Source of the DNA: Bacillota bacterium
GTDB lineage: Bacteria; Bacillota; Clostridia; Saccharofermentanales; Fastidiosipilaceae
Reading direction: 5' to 3'
Assembly: GCA_023388205.1 (NCBI GenBank)
Contig: JAEWGS010000037.1
Location: 1-23,579 of the forward strand
Length of the DNA stretch: 23,579 nt
Shown here: positions 23,212 through 23,579 of the stretch, in pieces
Position numbering within the stretch: position 1 is the first letter of the stretch
Layout: every line of letters starts with the position of its first letter
Program-made: the position numbers and the translations under genes
The notes under the pieces: generated by a model
Databases searched by the model: none
Told to the model about the DNA's origin: nothing
What the model saw: only the letters and a program-made list of their open reading frames with translations

Positions 23212-23238
23212 TCAACAAAGCATCCATGCAGAGCGCAT
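23212..23238 (-). other. possible 8-residue leader peptide containing Trp before tnaA
   Basis: The minus strand reads Met-Arg-Ser-Ala-Trp-Met-Leu-Cys-stop, ending 14 nt before the tnaA ATG and immediately before its GGAGG site. E. coli tnaA is controlled by a Trp-containing leader peptide (TnaC, 24 aa). This frame has no visible ribosome binding site and is too short for TnaC-like stalling in the exit tunnel, so it may be chance. Confidence 0.2.
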
Positions 23239-23448
23239 AAATGCAGTTGGATTTATATCTCTGAGTTATACAGCAATTGCAGGCGAAGGGCTAGTCAAAA
23301 AAGATAAAAAATAAAGAAATAAGAAAAAGAAATTAGACATGTGCCCCAAGAAGAGGGACGAAGATGAGGGGATAGAGGTCATTGAGGGGCAGAAGAAGAT
23401 GGGGCAAAGCGATGACGGGGCGGAAAAAGTGCAGGTGGCCTCGCTTGG

Positions 23449-23540
23449 CTTTAGAAAAGGCGCTGCTTTAGAAAAGAAGTGGATTCAGATAAAGGTGCTG
23501 CTTTAGAAAGCGCACGCGCACTTTGGCAAATTAGAAAAGT
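23449..23540. repeat. dispersed CTTTAGAAA direct repeats at the right edge
   Basis: CTTTAGAAA occurs at 23449, 23466 and 23501, and ATTAGAAAA near 23530. The copies at 23462-23474 and 23497-23509 share 13 identical bases (GCTGCTTTAGAAA), 35 bp apart. They lie in non-coding DNA upstream of tnaA. Confidence 0.65.
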
Positions 23541-23579
23541 GGACCTAAAAAGAGCGTGATGATGAAGACTGCGATCAAA

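Larger units (their letters stand above)
23198..23579. other. tnaA upstream region and right-edge gene-free DNA
   Basis: No supported gene is present in 382 bp. On the minus strand TATAAC (23265-23270) is a possible tnaA -10 box; TTGACT upstream is 22 bp away, too far for a standard -35. The implied leader of about 60 nt contains a nine-codon frame (23212-23238) with one Trp codon. A purine-rich tract occupies about 23301-23334. Further right are four TTAGAAA motifs. The + strand frame at 23339-23506 (55 codons) and the minus frame at 23266-23382 (38 codons) have no ribosome binding site. Confidence 0.5.

Noticed and set aside
23266..23382. A 38-codon minus-strand frame with a hydrophobic Phe/Leu-rich middle upstream of tnaA
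   Set aside because: There is no ribosome binding site; the hydrophobic run simply comes from an A-rich tract read on the other strand, and the stop overlaps the putative -10 box.
23339..23506. A 55-codon + strand frame at the right edge, rich in Lys, Glu and Asp
   Set aside because: There is no ribosome binding site, the sequence is low-complexity, and the frame overlaps the TTAGAAA repeats.

Overview
The window looks like a chromosomal stretch from a Gram-positive, anaerobic or microaerotolerant member of the Bacillota, most likely a clostridial lineage. The reasons are strong GGAGG-type ribosome binding sites, many stem-plus-U-run terminators, a free-standing rpsD, an RpiR-controlled sialate locus, a FemX-type peptidoglycan transferase, and a tryptophanase paired with an NSS-family transporter. 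Base composition appears near 50% GC by eye. I cannot name the species. I see no rRNA, tRNA, CRISPR array, insertion sequence or phage gene.

Layout. 1-3160: sialic acid catabolism. A minus-strand RpiR-type regulator, cut by the left edge, is divergent from nanA, which is followed by an N-acylglucosamine 2-epimerase. 3161-5452: rpsD with a structured leader, then a gene-free stretch ending in a perfect terminator hairpin, then a CorA-type metal channel. 5474-13724: five + strand genes. They are a membrane-anchored protein with a divergent class-A beta-lactamase-like domain, aspS, a signal peptidase I with a very long acidic N-terminal extension, and lepA (five counting corA just before). 13741-16123: metal and oxidative-stress genes. 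A DtxR/MntR-type repressor is divergent from dps, which is followed by a Mn-type superoxide dismutase. 16236-20290: an SDR oxidoreductase resembling UxuB, a MATE exporter overlapping a small membrane-protein gene by 4 nt, and a FemX-type transferase. 20393-23197: minus-strand tnaA followed by an NSS-family sodium symporter, probably a tryptophan uptake and breakdown operon. 23198-23579: tnaA leader and promoter region, then repeat-bearing DNA without a convincing gene.

How the genes work together. The sialate genes would take N-acetylneuraminate to ManNAc and pyruvate, then ManNAc to GlcNAc; no transporter or kinase is inside the window. The repressor, Dps and SOD form a coherent unit: the repressor carries Asp at the position that marks manganese sensing in MntR, and the SOD has the manganese-type active-site signature. 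TnaA has Asp, Ile and His at the three positions that separate tryptophanase from tyrosine phenol-lyase, so the adjacent NSS carrier is best read as a tryptophan transporter.

Most of the window is conventional housekeeping and accessory metabolism, and I found no clear new multi-gene system. The most unusual items are the signal peptidase with about 560 extra acidic residues, the beta-lactamase-like protein with an Asp/Ser/Asn-rich linker, an array of 11-bp tandem repeats upstream of dps, and a possible structured RNA or attenuator upstream of corA.
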